Assembly (NCBI GenBank): GCA_002748735.1
Contig: PDTC01000009.1
Location: 111,331-175,330, forward strand
Reading direction: 5' to 3'
Source: Desulfobulbus propionicus
GTDB lineage: Bacteria > Desulfobacterota > Desulfobulbia > Desulfobulbales > Desulfobulbaceae
Length of the DNA: 64,000 nt
The notes under the pieces are model-generated. The model was not told the origin of the DNA and searched no databases. It worked only from the letters and a program-made list of their open reading frames with translations. Numbering within the stretch: the stretch's first letter is position 1; every line of letters starts with the position of its first letter. Below, piece after piece: positions 18,337-27,068 of the stretch. The position numbers and the translations under genes were made by a program.

Positions 18337-19725
18337 ATGGCTAAACGAAACAAACTGCGCAGATCATCGAGCAGGAAATCCAACCTTGGCAAAAATTTTC
18401 TGCTGACCCTCATGGCACTCACCATCACCGCAGTGGCGGTCCTGGTCTACATCCTCTTTGAAACCGAACATCCAGAGGTCAGCCTGCAGACGACGCCACG
18501 CGTTATCGGTGCAAAGCTTGCTCTTCCTCTCAAGGCGGCTGATCACCGCAGCGGCCTGCGGTATCTTCGAGTTTTTCTCAAGCAGGATGACAAAGAGGCC
18601 ATTCTCCTGGATCGAATGTTCCCGCGACAATCCTGGCTGAAAAAGGCTGGCCCGGAAAGGTTCGAAGAGGTGGTTGCCGCTGATATTGCCGCCCTTGGTT
18701 TCAAGGATGGTGAGGCAGAGCTGGTAGCGGTTGGTAACGACTTCTCTCTGATGGGCTTTCTCCGGGGAAACAGCACGGAAAAACGTGCCACGGTCTCCAT
18801 TGATACCAAACCACCGAGAGTAACCGTGGAACACGCTCAACTCTATATTCAGGGGGGTGGGAGCGGCATTGTCCTCTACAGCATTTCTGAAGACAGTCGC
18901 CAGCACGGGGTACGCATCGACAATCATTCTTTCCCGGGATTTTCCCTGAGTGAGGGCAGCCAGACCAAGATCGCCTATATTGGCCTTCCCTGGGACAGTA
19001 AGCGACCTGAAAAAACAGGGGTCTTTGCCGTTGATGAAGCGGGTAACGAGGGTTTTACCCCCTTTGTCATGCACTTTAAACCTGCCAGAGAAAAGAAGGA
19101 CCGGATTGCCATCAGTGACGGGTTCCTCAATAAAAAAATGCCGGAGTTATCCTCGCACATTACCGGCACCCAGGATTCACTGATCAAGACATTTCTCTAT
19201 GCAAACCAGCAGGTTCGCAGGCAAAATGCCGATAAGATAAAAGAGATCTGCGCCAATCCAGCTCCAGATCGTATGTGGCAGGACCGCTTCCTGCGTATGC
19301 CAGGAGCAACCCGTGCCGGGTTTGCTGACCAGCGGACCTACACCTACCAGGGACAGGTGGTCGACCACCAGACCCACCTGGGCATCGACCTGGCCTCAAC
19401 GGCACGGGCAGAGGTGCGGGCCGCCAATCATGGCAAGGTGATCTTTGCCGATTATCTAGGTATCTATGGCAACATGATCGTCATCGATCATGGCCAGGGC
19501 ATCTTCAGCCTCTATTCTCATCTCAGCTCCATGACCAAACACCCGGGAGATATGGTCAAGAAAGATGAGCAGATTGGCCGGACCGGCTCCAGCGGCATGG
19601 CAGGGGGCGATCACCTCCACTTCTCCATGCTGATACATGGTATCTTTGTCACTCCCATAGAGTGGTGGGACCAGCATTGGATTGACGCCAATATTACTGA
19701 CATACTCAACGATCACCGTCTCTGA
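18337..19725 (+). CDS. Membrane-anchored M23-family peptidase (LytM domain)
   Basis: This 462-residue protein has a basic N-terminus, one transmembrane anchor at about 21-42 and a long periplasmic region of about 280 residues without a recognised family. It ends in a peptidase M23 domain: H-x3-D in HLGIDL, GNMIVIDHG, LYSHLS and the zinc-binding HLHF near 430. The zinc ligands appear complete, so it is probably an active peptidoglycan endopeptidase rather than a pseudo-LytM activator. It is 12 nt after rng and upstream of lptF, probably in one operon. Confidence 0.9.
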   Translation: MAKRNKLRRSSSRKSNLGKNFLLTLMALTITAVAVLVYILFETEHPEVSLQTTPRVIGAKLALPLKAADHRSGLRYLRVFLKQDDKEAILLDRMFPRQSWLKKAGPERFEEVVAADIAALGFKDGEAELVAVGNDFSLMGFLRGNSTEKRATVSIDTKPPRVTVEHAQLYIQGGGSGIVLYSISEDSRQHGVRIDNHSFPGFSLSEGSQTKIAYIGLPWDSKRPEKTGVFAVDEAGNEGFTPFVMHFKPAREKKDRIAISDGFLNKKMPELSSHITGTQDSLIKTFLYANQQVRRQNADKIKEICANPAPDRMWQDRFLRMPGATRAGFADQRTYTYQGQVVDHQTHLGIDLASTARAEVRAANHGKVIFADYLGIYGNMIVIDHGQGIFSLYSHLSSMTKHPGDMVKKDEQIGRTGSSGMAGGDHLHFSMLIHGIFVTPIEWWDQHWIDANITDILNDHRL

Positions 19726-19767
19726 GGCAACCGCAACTGTCCATAACAGTTTATCGACACTCCATAT

Positions 19768-21204
19768 ATGCATCTTCCCCGTCTGCCACTACTCCTGTAC
19801 AGTTATATCGCCTCAGAGATGCTGGCACCCTTCTTTGCCAGCCTCCTCGTTCTGTATGGCGCCTTTCTTCTCGTTCGCCTGATCCCTCTGCTGGAAGTCG
19901 TGCTCGACCTGCGCATCGGTGCTGCAGACTTTATCCGGCTTTTTGCCTATATTTTCCCGCACATGTTACTTTATGTCATTCCCATGGCCTGTATGGCGGG
20001 AATTATTGTTGGTGTCACACGCCTGACAAATGACCGGGAAATACTGGCTCTCAAGGCCTGTGGGCTCAGTCTGCGCTCGATCGTGCCGCCTATTATGCTC
20101 ATAAGCGCAGTCATAGCGATCTTAACTGCCTACTTTTCTGTAACTCTTATCCCTGCCGGTGAACTTGGTCTACAACGATTAATGTTCACGCTGGCCAAGG
20201 AAAAAATCGACAAGGGACTCAAGGAAAAAACATTTACCGAGGCCCTGGGTGATCTGGTTGTCTACGTTGACTCCATCGACGAGCAGGAGTTCTGGCATGG
20301 CGTGTATGTCTCGGACATGCGCAATAGAGACCAGCCGATTATTACTGTCTCCCGGCTCGGGTCCATGGAGGCTGATATTGACCGGATGCTGGTGACGATT
20401 GTTCTCGAGGACGGTACCCTGCACAATGCCCAGGGCATCGACAGCCAGATTATCCGTTTCAAACGGTACCAGCTACAGATTCCGATCAGACCTCCCACAC
20501 ACATTGATGGCGATGATGTCACCACTATCGGTAAACCACAAATGACCCTGAACCAGCTATTGTCAGCCGCGGAAAAATGGGGTCGGGAAACCCCCAAAGG
20601 GCTAGACTATCTCACCGAATACCACCACCGCCTGGTCCTCCCTGTCGGCTGCTTCATTCTCGGAATACTGGGAATCCCTCTTGGCTTGCAAGCAGGGCCA
20701 GGGAAAAGGGCAGTAGGCATTCCGCTGGGGCTGGCGTTCTTCTTTCTCTACTATGTAGCCACCACCTTTGGCGAGATCATGGTCGAAAATCTGACCCTGC
20801 CTCTTCTGCTCGGCATGTGGGGACCCAACGCTCTGTTTTTTCTCGTCACCATCTATATCTTCTGGCGAGTTGACCGCGAACGTCCTCTCCTGCCCGAATA
20901 CGTGAACAATCGTCTTGCCGATGTCTATGACGTAACCATCGCGGCTCTGGTAAAGACGTTGGCACGACGACCTGGCAAACAACAAGACGGCCATAGTGCA
21001 GCGTCTGCGTTGGAACGCCCCAGAGAACCACAGCTGCACGGCAACAGCTTCAGTCGCGAATTCCATTTTCCCGAATGCAGTCAGTATGACTGTAAACACT
21101 GCACCATTGAATTCAAAGATGCGGACATCGCTGTCAAGGCAGGATTCGAGCCATGCAGATTCTGCAAGACCTTATTGGAGACGAAACAAACGCCAGCTTC
21201 CTGA
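19768..21204 (+). CDS. lptF: LPS export ABC transporter permease LptF/LptG family with C-terminal Cys-rich tail
   Basis: This YjgP/YjgQ-family permease drives LPS from the inner membrane onto the Lpt bridge with LptB. Helices lie at about 18-40, 57-82, 103-124, 287-307, 315-337 and 347-366, around the periplasmic beta-jellyroll (about 130-265), the normal LptF/G plan. The YjgP core ends near residue 385; the protein then runs to 478. Residues 430-478 hold five cysteines (C437, C442, C445, C463, C466) in a pattern ending A-x3-G-F-E-P-C-x2-C, which resembles the Ada-type zinc-binding module. LptF and LptG cannot be told apart with confidence; no second permease is adjacent. Confidence 0.85.
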   Translation: MHLPRLPLLLYSYIASEMLAPFFASLLVLYGAFLLVRLIPLLEVVLDLRIGAADFIRLFAYIFPHMLLYVIPMACMAGIIVGVTRLTNDREILALKACGLSLRSIVPPIMLISAVIAILTAYFSVTLIPAGELGLQRLMFTLAKEKIDKGLKEKTFTEALGDLVVYVDSIDEQEFWHGVYVSDMRNRDQPIITVSRLGSMEADIDRMLVTIVLEDGTLHNAQGIDSQIIRFKRYQLQIPIRPPTHIDGDDVTTIGKPQMTLNQLLSAAEKWGRETPKGLDYLTEYHHRLVLPVGCFILGILGIPLGLQAGPGKRAVGIPLGLAFFFLYYVATTFGEIMVENLTLPLLLGMWGPNALFFLVTIYIFWRVDRERPLLPEYVNNRLADVYDVTIAALVKTLARRPGKQQDGHSAASALERPREPQLHGNSFSREFHFPECSQYDCKHCTIEFKDADIAVKAGFEPCRFCKTLLETKQTPAS

Positions 21205-21462
21205 TCACAGCATCCCCTTGCGTACAAGAGACGCTGGATGATTACCGATACACCTGGTAAAAGAGCAGCGAGACCAGGCAGGGGATTTGACGTACCTACT
21301 GTAAGTAAGCTGATGTTTCCCAGCAATTCGGCAGGCTGCTGCCTTACGACAGAGAGTGCTCCCCTGCTGACGCCCCTCGACCTTCAAGCACCACATCTTC
21401 CTGGGTCCACAGGAAAACCGGCTGCCGGTCATTACTGTGGAAAATAGTTACGAACGAGGCGC

Positions 21463-22242
21463 TTAGGCGACGGTATCAGCACTCCTGACAATATCAGCAG
21501 GATCATCAAAGTGAAACAGCATGGCAAGCAGGGCGCCGCTCAGGTAAACTAACCCCCCGGCCCAGAGCACATCACTGACAAAATGTCCGCCCTGGAGGAT
21601 CCTTGCTGTCCCCACGAGGCAGCCATAACCGAGACCACTGGCCAGACCAACCCTCGCCAGGGTTGGTCTGGAACGCCGCCAGATAAACCATGGCCCCATA
21701 AGATAGAAGGCGACAGAAGCATGGCCCGAAGGAAAAGAGCTGTTCCGAGCAGCAGGGCCAGCCTGCCAGGCTGACGTATAGGGATATTTACCGCCAAAGG
21801 AAACGATCTCCTGAGGTCTTGGCCTGCCCAGATTATCTTTAAGGATATAATTGACCACCAGGCCAGGCCCAACAATCAAAAGGATGAGCAAAAAAAGAGC
21901 GGCGGCTCTGTGTGGGCGCAACTGCTTGTACCAGGCCGAGGCAAACACAACAGCCAGGCAACTCACGGCCAGCAGCAGCGCCGGTATACCCGCCCACCTG
22001 TAGACAAAGAGCCAGAAGGCATCCTCTGTCCCCAGCCATCCGGCACCAGGTGGCCACGGCTGCCCCGGCGTATAAAAAAAGCCTGACAGCCGTATATCGA
22101 AATTGGTCAGGTTGATCAACCAGGTGACGATGAGTAAACAGCCAAGCACAAGGAAGATTTCACACATCCGTCTCAACACAAAAACTCCTCCACAAGTAGA
22201 CACAGAAAGTACAGAAAATATCCGGCTGACCATCTTTTGCAA
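21463..22242 (-). CDS. PAP2-family membrane phosphatase (LpxE/PgpB-like)
   Basis: This 259-residue enzyme has about six transmembrane helices and the three PAP2 motifs: K-x6-R-P (KDNLGRPRP), PSGH in SFPSGHASVAF, and A-R-x5-H-x3-D (ARILQGGHFVSD). It should remove a phosphate from lipid A, undecaprenyl pyrophosphate or phosphatidylglycerophosphate. It is divergent from, and close to, an ArnT-like lipid glycosyltransferase, which favours a lipid A substrate, but this is inference. The in-frame ATG at residue 26 (MCEIFLVLG) is an alternative start. Confidence 0.88.
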   Translation of the reverse strand: MQKMVSRIFSVLSVSTCGGVFVLRRMCEIFLVLGCLLIVTWLINLTNFDIRLSGFFYTPGQPWPPGAGWLGTEDAFWLFVYRWAGIPALLLAVSCLAVVFASAWYKQLRPHRAAALFLLILLIVGPGLVVNYILKDNLGRPRPQEIVSFGGKYPYTSAWQAGPAARNSSFPSGHASVAFYLMGPWFIWRRSRPTLARVGLASGLGYGCLVGTARILQGGHFVSDVLWAGGLVYLSGALLAMLFHFDDPADIVRSADTVA

Positions 22243-22299
22243 CCGTTAGTTGTCAAGGCAGGCAAAACACTGTAGAGATGAAGACACCGTATCTGGAGT

Positions 22300-23928
22300 A
22301 TGATACAAAAAAATTCACCCGGTGACTATCCCGGTCAAGACAACTCTAATTCTCCTCCGATGAATCGTGCCACAACCAGCACAATCCCCTGTTTTTTTTC
22401 CCACCCTGCTCAGGTTTGGTGGATTCTGCTCTTCGCACTCTTTACTCGGCTGCTCCTTGCCCCACATTTTCTTCTGGTACCGGATGAGGCAAACTACTGG
22501 CAGTGGAGCCGTCACCTAGCCCTGGGGTATCATGACCATCCCCCCATGATCGCCTGGCTTATTCGCCTGTCTACCATGGCTTTGGGACAGACCGAACTTG
22601 CTGTTCGACTCCCAACCATACTCGGTATCACTGCAGCTTCAGTGTACATGGCCCTGTTGACAGCACGATTCTCCAACTGGACAGATGCACGAGCTCTTGC
22701 CCTGGCCAGTCAGTTGCCGTTGATGATCAATGGCTCAGCCCTGATTGCTACTCCCGACGGCCTGCTGCTTCCCTGCTGGGCAGCTGCCTGCTACCACGCT
22801 ATCGTCGCAGTGGAACAGGGCAGTCGTCGGCATTGGTTGATGACCGGGCTCTGGTTTGGCCTAGGCATGCTCTCCAAGTATACCATGCTGCTGTTCTTGC
22901 CTGGTCTTTTTTTCTTTCTGCTGTTCAGCAAAACCTCTCGCCAAGAGCTTCTCCACCCCTGGCCTTGGCTGGGGCTTCTTCTCTCGATAATTGTCTTTAG
23001 TCCCGTGCTCATATGGAACGCCAACAACGAATGGACAACATTTCGTCATGTCCTCTACCAGGGAGGAATGGGCAGCACCACCACGCTCACGCTTCGCTTT
23101 TTGGGCGACTACCTTCTTGTCCAGATCCTCCTCATTTCACCAGTCTTTGCCGGCCTTCTCGTCCGAACCTGGCTCAGGCCCATCAAAACCTCCCCTTTGG
23201 AAAGAGACAGATTTCGCTACCTCCAATGGAATTCCCTGTTTGTCTTCATTCTTTTTCTGATCCTCAGTTTTCATGTACGTATTTATGGTAACTGGCCTGC
23301 ACCTGCATACTGCACAGCACTGATACTCATCGCCATCCATCGGGACGACATACCTACATCAGGCTCTTCGCGGTTATGGCGCATTGGTATAGGGACAGCA
23401 TTTTTTATAACCTTACCGGTGATACTCCAACTCCTTTATCCGGTATTGCCGCTACCGATAAAGCTTGATCGTGTTGCCAGAGAAACCTGTGGCTGGAAAA
23501 CGTTAGCCACCCACGTTCATCAGGAACTTCAGGAGATGGAGTCTCCCTCAAAAACCTTTGTTTTCGGTCTTCGATATCAGACCGCCAGTGAGCTGGCCTT
23601 TTACATGCCCGGGCAAAAAGAGACTGTCTCGATGAATCGCTGGACTCGGCCCAATGTTTATGACTTTTGGTTCAACGATCAGGATGTATTGGGTAAAGAC
23701 GCTGTTGGCATCTACATCTGGAAAGGTATGGAAAAACGCCTGGCGCCACTCTTTGAGCGGTCTGCCCCAGTAAAGACCATCCATCTGTATCGTCACTCAC
23801 CATGGTTTGGTAAGCAACTGATCCAGACCTACTACCTTTTCCGTGGATACGGCTTCAAAGGGGGGCTTCGCTGGCAGCCACAAGTCGAAAACGACATCCG
23901 GAATACCCGCCATCAACGTGAAAACTGA
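22300..23928 (+). CDS. GT39/ArnT-like membrane glycosyltransferase
   Basis: This 542-residue polytopic protein of the PMT_2/ArnT superfamily transfers sugars from polyprenyl phosphate donors to lipid A or proteins in the periplasm. The signature is PDEANYWQWSRHLALGYHDHPP near residue 65, with the acidic D-E of the first loop (the run is longer than shown by a few residues). Roughly ten hydrophobic segments follow, then a C-terminal periplasmic domain from about 395. GGAG lies only 1 nt before the ATG at 22300, so the ATG at 22360 could be used instead. The sugar donor is unknown. Confidence 0.85.
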   Translation: MIQKNSPGDYPGQDNSNSPPMNRATTSTIPCFFSHPAQVWWILLFALFTRLLLAPHFLLVPDEANYWQWSRHLALGYHDHPPMIAWLIRLSTMALGQTELAVRLPTILGITAASVYMALLTARFSNWTDARALALASQLPLMINGSALIATPDGLLLPCWAAACYHAIVAVEQGSRRHWLMTGLWFGLGMLSKYTMLLFLPGLFFFLLFSKTSRQELLHPWPWLGLLLSIIVFSPVLIWNANNEWTTFRHVLYQGGMGSTTTLTLRFLGDYLLVQILLISPVFAGLLVRTWLRPIKTSPLERDRFRYLQWNSLFVFILFLILSFHVRIYGNWPAPAYCTALILIAIHRDDIPTSGSSRLWRIGIGTAFFITLPVILQLLYPVLPLPIKLDRVARETCGWKTLATHVHQELQEMESPSKTFVFGLRYQTASELAFYMPGQKETVSMNRWTRPNVYDFWFNDQDVLGKDAVGIYIWKGMEKRLAPLFERSAPVKTIHLYRHSPWFGKQLIQTYYLFRGYGFKGGLRWQPQVENDIRNTRHQREN

Positions 23929-24015
23929 ACCGTATGCGGTCAAGCACAGGTGCTCATCCCTGCAAGCAGACTAAAATCATTCAACCTCGCGTCCAACAAC
24001 AGGAGAAATCACCCG

Positions 24016-25635
24016 ATGCAAGTAGCTCAAGCACAGGAGATGCAACATCTTGATAAACAGGCCATACATGATTGTTTGATCCCGGGCATGGTGCTCATGG
24101 AAAATGCCGGTCGAGGTACGGTCCAGACCATAGTCAACCATTTTGGCCCGGTGACTGGCACAGCCCTGCCCATCTTTGTGGGGCCAGGCAACAACGGTGG
24201 TGATGGACTGGTGATCGCCCGTGCCGTCCATGAGCTCGGAGGAATTCCCCTGATTTTTTTCCTGACCTCTCCGGACAATCTCCAGGGAGATGCCCGGACA
24301 AACTGTGAAATTGTCATTCGCTGCGGACTGCCTGCCACTCAGCTCGAGGGTGATTCGGAACAGAGCATTATAACGCAGATTCTTGACGCAGTGGGCTGCA
24401 ACAAGGTCCATTGCATGGTGGATGCAATATTTGGTACAGGTCTGCGCCGTGACCTCAAAGGGGTCTTTCGTGCAACTGTGCTGGCCTGCAATCAGCTGCG
24501 CCGTGAACGTGGCTGGCCGATCATCGCCGCCGACGTTCCTTCCGGGTTGAACACAGATACCGCTGTGGTACATGGAGTAGCAATCAACGCCGATTTGACC
24601 ACGGCCTATGGCCTGCCCAAGCCGGTACATTACCTCCATGGTCCTGCCACCACGGGTCAGGTGGAGGTCATCCCCATCGGTATTCCCGGCCATCTCGTGG
24701 AGTCGGCTGACCTGAAAGGGCGGCTGATCACCGCGACCGTCAAGACCAAACTTCACCCCAAACCGATCACCGCCCACAAAGGATCCAACGGTCACCTCCT
24801 CATCCTGGCCGGCTCAACCGGTAAGACCGGAGCAGCGTTGCTCTGTGCCCGTGGTGCCCTCCACAGCGGTATTGGCCTGGTGACCCTGGCTGTTCCCGCC
24901 GCACTGCAGATGGTCTTCGAGGCAGGCCTGGTGGAAGCGATGACGGTCCCTCTACCTAATTCATCGGAATATCTGGATATTGACGATGATGACCTCATCT
25001 TTGAGCTGCTTGAAGGAAAGGACGCCTGCGTTATCGGGCCGGGACTGGGGACCAAGCAACGCACCCGTGAGCTCGTACACCGATTGTATCGCGAAGTGAA
25101 ACAACCGATGGTCGTCGATGCCGATGCCCTCAACCTGCTGGCGCAACAACCACAGATTATCGATGAACCGGGTGGAGTGCGCATTCTTACGCCGCACCCC
25201 GGAGAAATGGCACGGCTCATTGGCAAAACTTCCCGTGAAATCCAGCACGACCGAATTGGTGCCGCCTCCTGGAAAAGTGGCACTGACTGCGCCCATGCCC
25301 TGGTTACCGTACTCAAGGGGGCCGGCACAGTGGTCAGTGACACCACTGGCCGCTGGGCGCTGAATACCACCGGCAACCCTGGTATGGCCACTGGAGGAAT
25401 GGGAGATGTACTGGCAGGGCTGATCGCCAGCCTGACAGCACAGGGATATTCACCCTGGAAATCGGCATGCATGGGTGTTTATCTCCACGGCCTCGCTGCT
25501 GACCGGCTCAGCTGTGACCGCCCTGCCGGCTTCCTTGCGACAGAGGTAGCCGAGGAGATCAGCCGGGTACTTGGCAGTATCCAGCCAGGTGAGCAAAAGC
25601 TGGCTTCTAGGACTGCGTCCCCTTCTCGATCATAA
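24016..25635 (+). CDS. nnrD: Bifunctional NAD(P)H-hydrate epimerase / ADP-dependent dehydratase
   Basis: It repairs hydrated NADH and NADPH. The N-terminal half is the NnrE (YjeF_N) epimerase: MQVAQAQEMQHLDKQAI, then FVGPGNNGGDGLVIAR at about 57-72. The C-terminal half from about 225 is the ribokinase-like NnrD dehydratase: GSNGHLLILAGSTGKTGAAL, the TPHPGEMARL loop and GNPGMATGGMGDVLAG. I chose the ATG at 24016 because AGGAG lies 10 nt upstream; the frame is open for 22 more codons. This fused NnrE-NnrD form is the common bacterial one. Confidence 0.95.
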   Translation: MQVAQAQEMQHLDKQAIHDCLIPGMVLMENAGRGTVQTIVNHFGPVTGTALPIFVGPGNNGGDGLVIARAVHELGGIPLIFFLTSPDNLQGDARTNCEIVIRCGLPATQLEGDSEQSIITQILDAVGCNKVHCMVDAIFGTGLRRDLKGVFRATVLACNQLRRERGWPIIAADVPSGLNTDTAVVHGVAINADLTTAYGLPKPVHYLHGPATTGQVEVIPIGIPGHLVESADLKGRLITATVKTKLHPKPITAHKGSNGHLLILAGSTGKTGAALLCARGALHSGIGLVTLAVPAALQMVFEAGLVEAMTVPLPNSSEYLDIDDDDLIFELLEGKDACVIGPGLGTKQRTRELVHRLYREVKQPMVVDADALNLLAQQPQIIDEPGGVRILTPHPGEMARLIGKTSREIQHDRIGAASWKSGTDCAHALVTVLKGAGTVVSDTTGRWALNTTGNPGMATGGMGDVLAGLIASLTAQGYSPWKSACMGVYLHGLAADRLSCDRPAGFLATEVAEEISRVLGSIQPGEQKLASRTASPSRS

Positions 25636-25671
25636 AACAGATAGCGTTAAACACACCCTTGACAACCCAGG

Positions 25672-27021
25672 TTAGGAGCCAGGTTCTACGTGAGCACCCT
25701 TTTTCCTGTTTCCTGAGATATCTGCCCTTGCCCAGCAGTTACGACCACGCTTTTTGGCCTCATACATGGCAATATCGGCCATACGCAGCATAGATTCGGC
25801 GTCACTACAATCATCAGGAAAGACACAGATGCCTATGGACGCGCCGATATAACAGATATGGTCATGAACGTCTATGGGCTCATTGAGCGAGGCGATAACT
25901 TTCTCCGCAACATGAATGGCCCCCTCAAGGGTTTCTGTACTCTCAATAAGAATCACAAATTCATCACCACCGAGTCGACAAACAGAGTCTGACTTTCTCA
26001 GCAAATCGCTGAGCCGTTGCGCCACCTGAATCAGGACCTTGTCACCGACCCCATGTCCATAAACATCGTTGATAGGCTTGAAACGGTCGAGATCGACAAA
26101 AAGTAAGCAGAGCCTGTGGTTGTGCCGTTTAGCCAGAGAGATCGCCTGGGGGAGTCGTTTGCGGAAGTAGTTGCGATTGGGAAGGTTGGTCAGAGAATCA
26201 TGATTGGCAAGGTAGCGAATAAGCTCTGCAGCCTCAAGCCGTTCGGTGATGTCCTGAAAAATCAGCACACCTCCTGTCACTTTCTTTCTGTTGCGGCGAA
26301 TTGGTGTTGCCCAAAAATCCACAGGAAAACTTGTGCCGTCTTTTTTCAACAGCCGCGCTTCGGCAAACTGTATAGGCTCTGTAACATCTTTCCGGTTGAA
26401 AAAAGGAAAGCACTCGAGTTTAAAATCGTCACTTCCCGGCAGAGATAGCCTGAAAATATCGGCATAGTACTGACCGATGAGTTCATCTCTTGAATATCCG
26501 AGCATGTTCTCCGCAGCTGGATTGGCATAACTGATCTCACGCACGTCATTAACCCCGCAGATCCCATTGGCTGCAGCATCAAGGATCATCTCATAATTTC
26601 TGCTTAACTGCGTCAGATTTTGCTGTGACCGGTGAGAATCAATGATGGAACGGACACGGTTTTTCAATACCGGCCAACGAATGGGTTTACAGAGATAATC
26701 CTGAGCACCTGCTTCGAAAGAACGCTCCACGGTCTGCTCATCGTTGAGGGCAGTAATCATGAATATTGGTGGAGGGTCCTCCAGTGAAGAACAGATGTAT
26801 TCACACACAGACGGACCATCCAGCTCGGGCATGGCGATATCGAGGATGACCAGATCAAAGGGCTCTTCAGCAGCAACTTGAAGGGCGCGCATACCATTTT
26901 CCGCCTCAGCCACAGTATAGCCTTCACTTTCGAAAAACTGACGGAGGAGAAAACGCATGACCTCATCGTCGTCAACGACGAGCAGGCGAGGCGAACGTTC
27001 GGTGAAAAAAGAAGTTGGCAT
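25672..27021 (-). CDS. Response regulator with PAS and GGDEF domains (diguanylate cyclase)
   Basis: This 449-residue cytoplasmic protein has a receiver at about 11-125 with the acidic triplet DDD at 17-19, phospho-acceptor D61 and a KPI loop at 112. A PAS domain lies at about 140-265 (ANPAAENMLGYSRDELIG) and a GGDEF domain at about 280-435 (DSLTNLPNRN start). The active-site GGDEF at 351-355 is intact and a product-inhibition site R-x2-D lies at 342-345. It should make c-di-GMP when phosphorylated. I chose the ATG at 27021, which GGAG precedes by 5 nt; a TTG at 27072 is less likely. It follows the hybrid kinase by 47 nt, so the two look like a cognate pair. Confidence 0.93.
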   Translation of the reverse strand: MPTSFFTERSPRLLVVDDDEVMRFLLRQFFESEGYTVAEAENGMRALQVAAEEPFDLVILDIAMPELDGPSVCEYICSSLEDPPPIFMITALNDEQTVERSFEAGAQDYLCKPIRWPVLKNRVRSIIDSHRSQQNLTQLSRNYEMILDAAANGICGVNDVREISYANPAAENMLGYSRDELIGQYYADIFRLSLPGSDDFKLECFPFFNRKDVTEPIQFAEARLLKKDGTSFPVDFWATPIRRNRKKVTGGVLIFQDITERLEAAELIRYLANHDSLTNLPNRNYFRKRLPQAISLAKRHNHRLCLLFVDLDRFKPINDVYGHGVGDKVLIQVAQRLSDLLRKSDSVCRLGGDEFVILIESTETLEGAIHVAEKVIASLNEPIDVHDHICYIGASIGICVFPDDCSDAESMLRMADIAMYEAKKRGRNCWARADISGNRKKGAHVEPGS

Positions 27022-27068
27022 ACAGACTCCAGAACTGCTTGGCTTATCCGTATTGTACGACAGACAAC

